Shown here: one piece after another, positions 38,521 through 45,720 of the stretch
Layout: every line of letters begins with the position of its first letter
Numbering within the stretch: the first letter of the stretch is position 1
Source: Bacillus testis
GTDB lineage: Bacteria; Bacillota; Bacilli; Bacillales; DSM-1321
Reading direction: 5' to 3'
Assembly: GCF_001243895.1 (NCBI RefSeq)
Contig: NZ_LN851186.1
Coordinates: 2,257,300 to 2,321,299, forward strand
Length of the DNA stretch: 64,000 bases
The notes under the pieces: model-generated
Database searches by the model: none
What the model saw: the letters and a program-made list of their open reading frames with translations, nothing else
What the model was told of the DNA's origin: nothing
Program-made: the position numbers and the translations under genes

Positions 38521-38567
38521 ATAAAGCCCCTTCTTCATATATTGCTATCATGAAGGAGGGGCTTTAT
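38521..38567 (+). promoter_or_regulatory. 18-bp hairpin burying the ribosome site of the Hsp20 gene
   Basis: ATAAAGCCCCTTCTTCAT (38521-38538) pairs fully with ATGAAGGAGGGGCTTTAT (38550-38567), one pair being G-U, around an 11-base loop. The 3' arm contains the ribosome site GGAGGGG, and the Hsp20 ATG follows at 38568. No T run follows on either strand, so it is not a normal terminator. TATATT at 38538-38543 could be a -10 box, which would start transcripts inside the 3' arm and free the ribosome site. Confidence 0.7.
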
Positions 38568-39005
38568 ATGTCAGACAATCCAAAACAAGGGTTTGACTGG
38601 AATATGCTCGGCAATGAAACGCAGAACCTTCTTGGCCAGGACTTTTGGAAGGATTTCGAGCATATATTCCCGAAGAAACACCCACCGGTCGATATTGTTG
38701 AAACAGCTACACATGGTTTCATTTACATAGACATGCCCGGCCTGAATGCACCAGAGGAACTGTCACTCTCCATAAACGGGCAGAGCTTGATAATTGAAGG
38801 GCAAATCAACAGGCCCTATCATCCAGAGCAGGTGAAGACACTGCTCAATGAGCGTTTTTCAGGACAGATTAAACGCTCGGTGATCGTTCCTTTCCCCATT
38901 GGCCAGCAAGAGCTTCAGGCATCTTATAAGAATGGCATTTTGGCCATCACGATTGCCAAGGGCAGCAACCACTATCCCATCTCCTATACCTTCCCGGCCG
39001 AATAG
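38568..39005 (+). CDS. Hsp20/alpha-crystallin family protein (possibly spore-associated)
   Basis: 145 residues from the ATG at 38568. The alpha-crystallin domain (about 48-142) begins at PPVDIVETATHGFIYIDMPG and ends with YKNGILAITIAKG, the small-heat-shock-protein pattern. The N-terminal arm is short and aromatic (FDWNMLGNETQNLLGQDFW). CotM and CotP of B. subtilis are coat proteins of this type, and the neighbouring GerT-like gene supports a spore role, but a general chaperone is possible. Translation may be restricted by the hairpin that covers its ribosome site. The stop codon lies in its terminator loop. Confidence 0.82.
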   Translation: MSDNPKQGFDWNMLGNETQNLLGQDFWKDFEHIFPKKHPPVDIVETATHGFIYIDMPGLNAPEELSLSINGQSLIIEGQINRPYHPEQVKTLLNERFSGQIKRSVIVPFPIGQQELQASYKNGILAITIAKGSNHYPISYTFPAE

Positions 39006-39018
39006 CCGGGATTTTTTT
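38993..39018 (+). terminator. Terminator containing the Hsp20 stop codon
   Basis: CCCGGC-CGAATA-GCCGGG followed by ATTTTTTT. The stem starts inside the coding region; the TAG stop (39003-39005) spans the loop and the first base of the 3' arm. Confidence 0.85.
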
Positions 39019-39021
39019 ATC

Positions 39022-39080
39022 TTATTCTAGCTGGCGCTAAGCCCCCCGCTCCATTTGACGTTCTCCTTTTCATAAACGCC
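39022..39080 (-). repeat. Dispersed intergenic repeat, copy 3
   Basis: Read on the minus strand it ends with GGGGGGCTTAGCGCCAGCTAGAATA. This is the same right end as the other copies, with GAACGTC and AAATGGAGCGGG corresponding to the inner part. It follows the Hsp20 terminator in the opposite orientation to the gene. Confidence 0.6.
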
Positions 39081-39102
39081 ATGGCACATAGGCTAACATA
39101 TG

Positions 39103-39111
39103 CATATAGTA
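39103..39111 (+). promoter_or_regulatory. Candidate sigma-K -10 element of the gerT-like gene
   Basis: CATATAGTA fits the sigma-K -10 consensus CATANNNTA. An AC lies 15 bases upstream (39086-39087), slightly closer than usual for the -35. The start codon is 38 bases downstream. Confidence 0.4.
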
Positions 39112-39148
39112 AATAAAACCGGCTTTTTTGTATTGAGGGGGACTTCTC

Positions 39149-39631
39149 ATGAACCCATGGAATGTTCTGTTTCCATTTCAAAAATATATGAAAAACTTCT
39201 CAGGCATGCCACAAACAAAAGATATGGAATCCTTTATAAAAAATATGTTCAACGAGTGGCAAAAACAACAGAATCCTGAACAAGCTTCCTCCCCATATAC
39301 AATCAGCAACCCATTTTTTGAACACTTCAAGCAAAAGGAAGCAGCAGATTCTCCTACCCTTGACGCCCAAATATTTGAAACGCACCATGACGTCTATGTC
39401 CGCCTGCCCGTTAAAGATAAAGCTTCCCTGAAGGATTTGAAAATTTTCCATACGTCGAATACCTTCATCATTGAAGGATTCCCTGATAAAGACGACCGCC
39501 ATGTGCTGACACTGCCTGCCATTGTCAAGAAGAAAGGCGGAAGCGCACAATACAGGGACCAGGTACTCGAAATACGGCTGCCCAAAGCAAACGACCTGCA
39601 GTATTCTGAAATCAATGTAACTGAGCTATAG
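39149..39631 (+). CDS. gerT: GerT-like spore germination protein (Hsp20 fold)
   Basis: 160 residues after GAGGGGG. The N-terminal MNPWNVLFPFQKYMKNFSGM and the helical MESFIKNMFNEW are followed by a divergent alpha-crystallin domain: LDAQIFETHHDVYVRLPV, DLKIFHTSNTFIIEGFP, LPAIVKKKGGSAQYRDQVLEI and the end LQYSEINV. This matches my memory of GerT of the B. cereus group, a late sporulation protein needed for normal germination. The CATATAGTA upstream fits sigma-K control. Orthology is by pattern recognition only. Confidence 0.7.
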   Translation: MNPWNVLFPFQKYMKNFSGMPQTKDMESFIKNMFNEWQKQQNPEQASSPYTISNPFFEHFKQKEAADSPTLDAQIFETHHDVYVRLPVKDKASLKDLKIFHTSNTFIIEGFPDKDDRHVLTLPAIVKKKGGSAQYRDQVLEIRLPKANDLQYSEINVTEL

Positions 39632-39640
39632 CGGACGCTT

Positions 39641-39685
39641 AAATAAAAGGCACCTACCAGCCTGATCTGATAAGCGCCTTTTCGA
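39641..39685. terminator. Bidirectional terminator between gerT-like and DUF3658 genes
   Basis: AAAAGGCAC (39645-39653) pairs with GCGCCTTTT (39674-39682), one G-T pair, with a 20-base loop and T-rich flanks on both strands. Confidence 0.6.
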
Positions 39686-39707
39686 CGAGGCAATCCTTTC
39701 CAAACAT

Positions 39708-40052
39708 CTAACGTTGATAAAGCCTTACCCAATAGAACCGCATCGCTTTTGGCACTCCTTTTAGGCCAAAAATGCCCTTTTCGATGAGCTGCCTCACTCG
39801 ATATTGAAGGAACGCGTCCTCGATGTATTGATCTATATGCCCAAGGACTTCGCCGATCAGCCGAGCCGCCGGCATGAATGTACAGCTATCAGCCTCTTGA
39901 TGCAATCGTTGAGCTGAACGAATGATAAAATCATCGAAAAAATCTTCATCCACATGGCGGATCGCCCCGTTCTCCCATATGCGAAGAACGGCATTGCTCG
40001 CCGATAACTCTTTCCATTCATCCGCATATAAGGCTCTTTCCTCTTTAATCAA
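39708..40052 (-). CDS. DUF3658-domain protein, separated C-terminal half of a DUF1835/DUF3658 protein
   Basis: 114 residues starting with TTG at 40052 after AGAGGCGGG. The sequence ADEWKELSASNAVLRIWENG and RHVDEDFFDDFIIRSAQRLH is the DUF3658 region usually fused C-terminally to DUF1835 in one protein of about 330 residues. Its start overlaps the stop of the DUF1835 gene by four bases (TTGA), so the two halves are either coupled genes or one gene broken by a one-base change. Function unknown. Confidence 0.7.
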   Translation of the reverse strand: MIKEERALYADEWKELSASNAVLRIWENGAIRHVDEDFFDDFIIRSAQRLHQEADSCTFMPAARLIGEVLGHIDQYIEDAFLQYRVRQLIEKGIFGLKGVPKAMRFYWVRLYQR

Positions 40053-40738
40053 GATACCCGCCTCTTGATTTGTTTGTAAATAGCCTTGATTTTTTCAGGC
40101 GATATTTCACCGGAATATAACGGCTGGTAATCCAAGTCTGGCCGATAAAAAAGTTGTTCGTACAAGACCGATGTGTTCAATAATGCAATGGGATTTGGTT
40201 TGTTTTTCAGCATATCAACCATATATCTTGAAGCCGTTTGCTCGTGCGCATTGTCGCCTGTCCAAATGATGATTGGCACTTCAGCAGGAAGCATTTCGAC
40301 CATTAAGCGCTCGCGATCCATTTCCTCCAGATAGAAGTGGATATACTCATCATCTAGAATCAGATGGTTTTTAAGCCATTCATGCCTTAAGACCAGCCCT
40401 TTTTCCTCTTGCAAATGCCAAATAGGACCAATGGAAAAAAGGTCCGAAAAACCGATTATTTTTTCTTCTGTATCCAAATCCAATTCTTTTAGCGCTACAC
40501 GTAAACTACCAGCCATAGACGCTCCGAATACAATATGGACTGCCTTGTCATTTGGTTGAGGAAAGGAATCCAAACTTGACTTCAGAAACTCCGCATATAA
40601 TTCTTTAAGATCGGCTGCCAGCTGTGCCGGGTTGTTTGCATCCTCTGCCCTATGCATATGTATAAAAAATTGAAGCAGAAGCGATTTTGCTTCCTTTTCA
40701 GATAAATCTTTAATACGCTTTTTTAACGTATGTATCAA
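40049..40738 (-). CDS. DUF1835-domain protein, N-terminal half
   Basis: 229 residues from a TTG start nine bases after AAAGGGAG. The DUF1835 block runs from AVHIVFGASMAGSLRVALKE through FSDLFSIGPIWHLQEEKGLVLRHEWLK and EVPIIIWTGDNAHEQTASRYM. The family usually continues into DUF3658, here encoded by the overlapping next gene. DUF1835 resembles a nucleotide-binding fold, but no activity is known to me. The ribosome site directly before the second gene argues for two functional, coupled genes. Confidence 0.75.
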   Translation of the reverse strand: MIHTLKKRIKDLSEKEAKSLLLQFFIHMHRAEDANNPAQLAADLKELYAEFLKSSLDSFPQPNDKAVHIVFGASMAGSLRVALKELDLDTEEKIIGFSDLFSIGPIWHLQEEKGLVLRHEWLKNHLILDDEYIHFYLEEMDRERLMVEMLPAEVPIIIWTGDNAHEQTASRYMVDMLKNKPNPIALLNTSVLYEQLFYRPDLDYQPLYSGEISPEKIKAIYKQIKRRVS

Positions 40739-41039
40739 TTAAAAAACTCCCTTTCTTTGTACGTATTTCTTGACCCTCTGGCCCCACTATTCCCGCAAGG
40801 AGTCCCGCGCCATCCGTTCATGTCCCAGACCAACGAAAAAACTTGGGGTAAAAGGATTGTTATATCCACTTTTTGGAACTTTCTAAGCTGACTACATTCT
40901 CTTTTATTTCTTCAATCATGTAAATAATTCCTTTTTTTAGACAACAAAAACCAGTATGCAATAAAAAAGGATAGCTTGCCCGCCAGTGGGGTTTGCTATC
41001 CTTTTGTAGCCAGCAGCAGGCTGGCAACTGCCTATTCAT
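40739..41039. other. Intergenic region with the CAP-gene terminator
   Basis: 300 bases upstream of the DUF1835 gene. Apart from the hairpin at 40965-41005 nothing was recognised; it should hold the DUF1835 promoter near 40760-40850 on the minus strand. Confidence 0.35.
40965..41005 (-). terminator. Terminator of the CAP-domain gene
   Basis: AAAAGGATAGC / GCTATCCTTTT, an 11-bp stem with a 19-base loop containing further pairing, followed by TTTTTTAT on the minus strand. Confidence 0.8.
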
Positions 41040-42062
41040 TTATTTACCGATGAACATTTGTGTCCAGTAATTGTTGTCGCTCACATGGCCGATACCGATG
41101 TGCGTATAGCTTGCATTAAGGATGTTTGCTCTATGGCCTGATGAGTTCATCCAGGCGTTTACCACTTCTTCCGGCGTACGTTGGCCTTGTGCGATATTTT
41201 CTGCTGCGCTCTTATAAGAAATGCCGAACTGCTTCATCATATCGAAAGGTGAACCGTATGTCGGGCTTGTATGGTCGAAATAGTTTTTGTCTTTCATATC
41301 CTGTGATTTAATGCGTGCTACTTTGCTCAGTTCAACATCTAGTGTCAATGGCTGCAATCCATATTTGGCACGTTCTGCATTTGTCAATTCAACGACTTGT
41401 TGTTCATAAGCACTTACTTCATAGGAAGTTGAAGGCTTTTCTTCTTGCGGTTTATTTTCTGTTTCAGGCTGGTTTTGCCCCGGGTTGTTGTCTACTGCCG
41501 GTTGATTTTGTTCCGGCTCGTTGTCTACTTCCGGTTGGTTTTGTTCCGGTGTGTTGTCTACTTCTGGTTGATTTTGTTCTGGTGTGTTATCCACTTCCGG
41601 TTGGTTTTGTTCCGGTGTGTTGTCCACTTCTGGTTGGTTTTGCTCTGGTGTGTTATCTACTTCTGGTTGGTTTTGTTCTGGTGTGTTGTCCACTTCCGGT
41701 TGGTTTTGTTCTGGTGTGTTGTCCACTTCCGGTTGGTTTTGTTCTGGTGTGTTGTCCACTTCCGGTTGGTTTTGCTCTGGTGTGTTATCTACTTCTGGTT
41801 GGTTTTGTTCTGGCTGATTAACCGGTGGAGTCGTTATGCAGTTTGTATTGAGGGTAATTACCCCGACAAATCCAAAACCATTTTTGAATGGCACTAGTTT
41901 AAAAGTCTTATTATTAACTGCTTGTTGCATGTTTTGGTATTGAGAATAATGATAAACGCCACAGTTCTCAGATTTAGAAGCTGCGAATGTACTTTGGGCG
42001 TTACCGATTCCTAAACTAAGTACGGCCGCTGCAGCCAATGATACGATTGCTTTTTTCTTCAT
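41040..42062 (-). CDS. Secreted CAP-domain (SCP/PR-1) protein with 11 tandem repeats
   Basis: 340 residues. Residues 1-28 are a Sec signal peptide (AAAAVLSLGIGNAQSTFAAS). Residues 29-83 form a short N-domain with two cysteines. Residues 84-204 are eleven 11-residue repeats of PEQNQPEVDNT, the last three divergent. The CAP domain (about 215-340) has LTNAERAKYGLQPL, DHTSPTYGSPFDMM, AAENIAQG and WMNSSGHRANIL, the pattern of B. subtilis YkwD. The hydrophilic proline-rich repeats probably form an extended stalk. CAP roles in bacilli are largely unknown; some are spore or wall associated. Confidence 0.9.
   Translation of the reverse strand: MKKKAIVSLAAAAVLSLGIGNAQSTFAASKSENCGVYHYSQYQNMQQAVNNKTFKLVPFKNGFGFVGVITLNTNCITTPPVNQPEQNQPEVDNTPEQNQPEVDNTPEQNQPEVDNTPEQNQPEVDNTPEQNQPEVDNTPEQNQPEVDNTPEQNQPEVDNTPEQNQPEVDNTPEQNQPEVDNEPEQNQPAVDNNPGQNQPETENKPQEEKPSTSYEVSAYEQQVVELTNAERAKYGLQPLTLDVELSKVARIKSQDMKDKNYFDHTSPTYGSPFDMMKQFGISYKSAAENIAQGQRTPEEVVNAWMNSSGHRANILNASYTHIGIGHVSDNNYWTQMFIGK
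41451..41813 (-). repeat. 33-bp tandem repeat, 11 units, within the CAP gene
   Basis: Eleven in-frame 33-base units encode PEQNQPEVDNT-type repeats with synonymous variation (for example GAA/GAG, ACA/ACG-type third bases). Neighbouring units share identical variants, a sign of recent duplication. The unit contains no stop codon in several frames, which creates long false reading frames on the opposite strand. Confidence 0.95.
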
Positions 42063-42402
42063 TCGTCAATTCCTCCTGCTGTTTTGTTATTTGCAAACAT
42101 ATCGTATCATGGCTTTTCCGTAATAATAGAACCATATTTTAGCAGATCTCTATTCAACCAATATTTTAATGCCTCGTTTACCATATTTAGGTGACCAACA
42201 AAAAGAGAATGCCCATTTATCCGGCATTCTCTTATTCTTTCATATGATTTCCTGATTATATGAATTACAGGATATACTGGTAAAACTCTCAATCTGTTTC
42301 CAATTCTCCACTAAGAAAAATAGCTTGACAGCCTTTTAGAACATCCTATTTTATTACTTATTTTACATTTTAGTTACAATATATATATAAGGAATACAGC
42401 AT
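42063..42402. other. Intergenic region with a terminator
   Basis: 340 bases between the CAP gene start and the next upstream gene. It holds the terminator at 42200-42232 and, presumably, the CAP promoter between. A 61-residue frame at 42107-42292 overlaps this terminator and lacks a ribosome site, so it is not called. Confidence 0.5.
42200..42232 (-). terminator. Terminator of the 157-residue protein gene
   Basis: GAGAATGCC-GGATAAATG-GGCATTCTC on the minus strand followed by TTTTTG. It lies about 170 bases past the stop. Confidence 0.7.
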
Positions 42403-42876
42403 TCATCTGATGCCTTGAAGTATGATGATTGCTGTTGAGATATGTGTTCCTTTCACTTGGACGCGTGTATATTTCATATATTCCTCGGAATGGACATATC
42501 CCATTCTATTTGCCCCAACTTCTTGAAAATCTGATTGTGTCGCATAATGAAACTGGTCGGGGCTGATTTCAACTTTAAAGGCGATTGAATGTTCACTTTC
42601 GTTTATAACGGCGATACTATATTTCTGGAGACGAGATACATCAAAAGTAATACTTGCTTTGCCATCCTTTTTCAATATAACACTCCGCTTAATATCGACT
42701 GTACACTTTTCTTGGCTGTTTTCAGGCCGCATATGGTCGGGGATCAATATACTCTCGACTTTTTTTAATTTTAACGACCATTGATTTGGTATTTCCTCAC
42801 CTACCTCGATTTGTTGGCGAAAGGCTTCTTCGTATGCAAATTCTTCCTCTTCATATTTGCGTTGGTCCTTCCTCAT
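42403..42876 (-). CDS. Hypothetical protein, DUF6385-like
   Basis: 157 residues, start after AGGCGGGAAT. The N-terminal 30 residues are very charged (MRKDQRKYEEEEFAYEEAF). The rest is beta-rich, with YSIAVINESEHSIAFKVEIS, FHYATQSDFQEVG and YMKYTRVQVKGTHISTAIII, a pattern like the DUF6385 proteins I have seen in Firmicutes, some spore-surface related. No catalytic residues seen. Single gene. Confidence 0.55.
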   Translation of the reverse strand: MRKDQRKYEEEEFAYEEAFRQQIEVGEEIPNQWSLKLKKVESILIPDHMRPENSQEKCTVDIKRSVILKKDGKASITFDVSRLQKYSIAVINESEHSIAFKVEISPDQFHYATQSDFQEVGANRMGYVHSEEYMKYTRVQVKGTHISTAIIILQGIR

Positions 42877-42974
42877 ATTCCCGCCTCACAATACTGAACG
42901 ATATGATTACTATTATTCAAGTTTTTGTACAGTAAGAACCGTGATCCCATACTTTGGCCAACTAAAAAACGTGA

Positions 42975-43006
42975 AAAACCGTATCTGAACATCAAGATAC
43001 GGTTTT
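42975..43006 (-). terminator. Terminator of the YtkA-like / two-component gene group
   Basis: AAAACCGTATCT / AGATACGGTTTT, a 12-bp perfect stem with an 8-base loop; TTCACG follows TTTT on the minus strand. It contains CTGAACATCAAGATACGG (42985-43002), repeated exactly inside the YtkA-like gene at 43435-43452. Confidence 0.8.
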
Positions 43007-43010
43007 AGTG

Positions 43011-43083
43011 ATTCCAATCTGACTGGCGCTAAAACGCCTACTTTAACACGGAATTGAAGACAAAGAAGGTTAGTTCAACTTTA
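43011..43083 (-). repeat. Dispersed intergenic repeat, copy 4
   Basis: On the minus strand it reads CTTCTTTGTCTTC, TTCCGTG and ends GGCGTTTTAGCGCCAGTCAGATT. This matches copy 5 closely (CTTCTTCGTCTTC, TTCCGTG, GACGTTTTAGCGCCAGTTAG). It fills the space between the YtkA-like stop codon and its terminator. Confidence 0.65.
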
Positions 43084-43566
43084 TTAATGATTATTATGAT
43101 GCTCCATCTTCCCCATATTTGTGGATGCGTCTTCTTTTGTTTCAGGTTCACTCGGCTCTCCTATAATGAACTCTTTTTTGGGCATGCTATGCATCCCTTC
43201 GGCAGTTACATGGGCATATATGTAATATGTACCTTGTTCGCTAAATGATTTGGTTACCGTATAGGTGCCATCCTTATTATTACGCGGATCTATTTTCTGG
43301 TGATGTTCGCTTTGGGAGCGCCAAATTTCAAACTTGATCTCATCCGTTTTCTTTACCGGTTTACCTCCATACAATACTTTTGCAGTAAACGTAACCTCTT
43401 CGTTTGAATTCACTTCGCCGGGATTAACCCGCAGCTGAACATCAAGATACGGAAGTTCGCCGGATTGCTCTTTGTTTTGATTTTTGGCAGCTGAATCTTT
43501 TGTCCCGCAAGCCGCCAAAACCAAAACAAGCAAGCAAATGCCAGCCAATATCAATCGCTTTTTCAT
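43084..43566 (-). CDS. YtkA/FixH-like lipoprotein
   Basis: 160 residues with a lipoprotein signal: lipobox LAAC at about 17-20. The mature part has the immunoglobulin-like YtkA domain: LDVQLRVNPGEVNSNEEVTFTAKV, EIKFEIW, GTYTVTKSFSEQGTYYIYAHVTAEGMHSMPKKE, and a His-rich end KMEHHNNH that could bind metal. YtkA-like proteins are often near copper or haem genes, but the function is unknown. It lies 61 bases after the histidine kinase gene and ends at a shared terminator, so it may be a sensed or controlled partner of that system. Confidence 0.8.
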   Translation of the reverse strand: MKKRLILAGICLLVLVLAACGTKDSAAKNQNKEQSGELPYLDVQLRVNPGEVNSNEEVTFTAKVLYGGKPVKKTDEIKFEIWRSQSEHHQKIDPRNNKDGTYTVTKSFSEQGTYYIYAHVTAEGMHSMPKKEFIIGEPSEPETKEDASTNMGKMEHHNNH

Positions 43567-43627
43567 ATGATTACCCCTTTGTTTTAATGTATCTATTTGA
43601 ACGAGAATATTCTCTATCCATCCCTGC

Positions 43628-45037
43628 TTATTGCCAGTCTTCCAGAATAGGGAAGATCAGGCTTACTTTTGTTCCTACATTAATCTGGCTTTCGATGCGC
43701 ATTTCTCCATTATGTAACTGCATTAACTTTTCCACGATAGAAAGGCCGAGGCCGGTTCCCCCATTAAAACGCGACCGCGCTTTATTTACTCGGTAGAATC
43801 GCTCTGTAATGTGTTTTAGGTGTTCTTCACTGATCCCTATCCCATTATCTGCAATATCCAAGAAGCATTTTTCCTCTTTTATTGAAAGCCCTACAATAAT
43901 TTTTCCGCCTTCTTTACTGTAGCGGATTGAATTTTCCACAATGTTTTGGATCACTTGCTCCAACCGTCTTTCATCCCCAAGAATGATAGCTTCAGGATCT
44001 AATTCCATTTCTAACGTTAGATTTTTATCTAAAAGAATGGTTTTATACTTTTCCAACGTATCCTCGACAAATTGGGCAAATGCGATAGGTGTCGGTTTGA
44101 TGACAAATGTATTGGATTCCAGCTTTGTCAGGTCCAATAAATCCTGTACCAAATTCTGCAACTGCAAGGTCTCCCTGTCAATCAGCTTTAAATATTTGAC
44201 CTGGTCATCGGGAGATGGCACAAGCCCATTCAACAGCGCCTGGGTATATCCCTTCACATAGCTGAGCGGCGTCCGTAGTTCATGTGAAATATCCGCCAGG
44301 AAGTTCCTCTTCGTTTCGTCTTCCTCTTGAATGGCAAGGCTCATTTTATTGAAGGCTTTTGCCAGACTGCCGATTTCATCCTCGCTGCTGTCATTCAGGG
44401 TGGTCGAATAATCCCCTTTGGATACTTTGATTGCCGCCTGCTCAATTTCTTTTAATGGCTTCACAATCTTATTGATGATTTTCACGCCCAGATACAGCGT
44501 AATAATCATATATAATATGCCGGCTATAAGCCATATAAAGGTGAATTCCTTGGTTAATTCCTTTATGCTTGTTAGTGGAATATAACTGTAGATAATGCCT
44601 TTTAAATCGCCATAATCAAGCAAAGGATAGATGACCGCTACAATATCACGCTGGAAACGTTCTTCAAAATCCTTTTTAAAGACTGGATTGCCATCAAGCA
44701 ACACCTGTCTTTCTCTTTCGGATATGAGTGTTTTATAATTAAGGTCAAAAGGGACACAAGCCGCCAATTCCTTAGGATTATTAACGACAAAGGTTTCCCC
44801 CTGAGTTTTGCTGTTCAGCCAGCTGACGTGTTCTTTATATTCATCGGTCAAAGCCCCGCCCTGATAATCCTGGGCCAACTGCTCTGCTTGTGAATAAAGA
44901 TTTTCTTTCACATAATCAACATACAGTTTTTCATAGAATAATTGTGACAAATAATAGGCAAAACCGATGCTCAATATGATAATGCAAAAAACAGTCAGCC
45001 ATAATTTGTGTTGCAATGTAAACTTTCTATGCTTCAT
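43628..45037 (-). CDS. Sensor histidine kinase
   Basis: About 469 residues from the ATG at 45037 (SD GAGG), overlapping the response regulator by 11 bases. TM1 (about 13-33), an extracytoplasmic sensor region (34-160), TM2 (165-188), a HAMP linker (190-240), HisKA with the phospho-histidine in LADISHELRTPLSYVKGYTQ, and HATPase_c with N box VIQNIVENSIRY, G1 DIADNGIGIS and G2 GGTGLGLSIVEKL. The signal is unknown; the flanking YtkA-like and propeller proteins, both outside the membrane, are candidates to modulate it. Confidence 0.93.
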   Translation of the reverse strand: MKHRKFTLQHKLWLTVFCIIILSIGFAYYLSQLFYEKLYVDYVKENLYSQAEQLAQDYQGGALTDEYKEHVSWLNSKTQGETFVVNNPKELAACVPFDLNYKTLISERERQVLLDGNPVFKKDFEERFQRDIVAVIYPLLDYGDLKGIIYSYIPLTSIKELTKEFTFIWLIAGILYMIITLYLGVKIINKIVKPLKEIEQAAIKVSKGDYSTTLNDSSEDEIGSLAKAFNKMSLAIQEEDETKRNFLADISHELRTPLSYVKGYTQALLNGLVPSPDDQVKYLKLIDRETLQLQNLVQDLLDLTKLESNTFVIKPTPIAFAQFVEDTLEKYKTILLDKNLTLEMELDPEAIILGDERRLEQVIQNIVENSIRYSKEGGKIIVGLSIKEEKCFLDIADNGIGISEEHLKHITERFYRVNKARSRFNGGTGLGLSIVEKLMQLHNGEMRIESQINVGTKVSLIFPILEDWQ

Positions 45038-45716
45038 TTCCACCCTCGAATTTATAGCCTATGCCCCATACTGTCTGGATGTAATCCGCATTCTTCAGTT
45101 TCATCCGCAATGTTTTTACATGCGTGTCGACTGTTCTTAGCGATCCGCAGTAATCATTGCCCCAAATCCGCTCAAGCAGCTGTTCTCTGCTCAACACTTG
45201 ATTCGCATGGTTGATTAAGAAGTTCAAAAGCTCGTATTCTTTCAGTGTCAATGAAACAGTATGTCCGGAGACTGTTACCTTTCTGGATTTTTTGTTGATG
45301 GATATTTCCCCGTATACAATCATATCTTCGTTGACTGCGTCGCTCTTCTTCCCTGATCTTCTCAATAGAGCTTCGATACGGGCAATCAATTCGCCTGGGC
45401 TGAAAGGCTTCACTACATAATCATCGCCGCCCAATTTTAAGCCCTTAACCTTATCCCACTCTTCTCCTTTGGCGCTTACAAAGATAATGGGCACTTCAGA
45501 ATGCTTACGGATATTTTGGCATACCTCAAAACCGTCCTGTTCAGGCATCATGATATCAAGCAAGACAACATCCACTTGTTCCTTTTGGATGACTTCAAGC
45601 GCCTCTTGGCCATTGCTAGCCTGAATGCACTGGTAGTTAGAATTCAATAAATACATCTCTACCAGATGCCTCATATCCTCTTCATCATCGACTACTAATA
45701 CTTTAATATCCAACAT
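45027..45716 (-). CDS. OmpR-family response regulator
   Basis: 229 residues. The receiver domain has acidic pocket DDEEDMRH, the phospho-acceptor Asp in VVLLDIMMPEQDGF, and the lysine in DDYVVKPFSPGEL. The winged-helix DNA-binding domain (130-229) has SLTKEYELLNF-like SLTLKEYELLNFLINH and RTVDTHVKTLRMKL. Cognate partner of the overlapping kinase gene. Four bases separate it from the propeller gene upstream. Confidence 0.94.
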   Translation of the reverse strand: MLDIKVLVVDDEEDMRHLVEMYLLNSNYQCIQASNGQEALEVIQKEQVDVVLLDIMMPEQDGFEVCQNIRKHSEVPIIFVSAKGEEWDKVKGLKLGGDDYVVKPFSPGELIARIEALLRRSGKKSDAVNEDMIVYGEISINKKSRKVTVSGHTVSLTLKEYELLNFLINHANQVLSREQLLERIWGNDYCGSLRTVDTHVKTLRMKLKNADYIQTVWGIGYKFEGGNEA

Positions 45717-45720
45717 ACTT

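Noticed and set aside
41451-41813. Regular 33-bp repeats that could suggest a CRISPR array
   Set aside because: The units are directly abutting without spacers, stay in frame and encode an 11-residue protein repeat inside a clear CAP-domain gene.
41315-41897. Several long plus-strand open frames opposite the CAP gene repeats
   Set aside because: They arise because the 33-bp unit lacks stop codons in those frames; no ribosome sites, and the translations are repetitive shadows.
42107-42292. A 61-residue minus-strand frame
   Set aside because: It spans the terminator at 42200-42232 and has no ribosome site.
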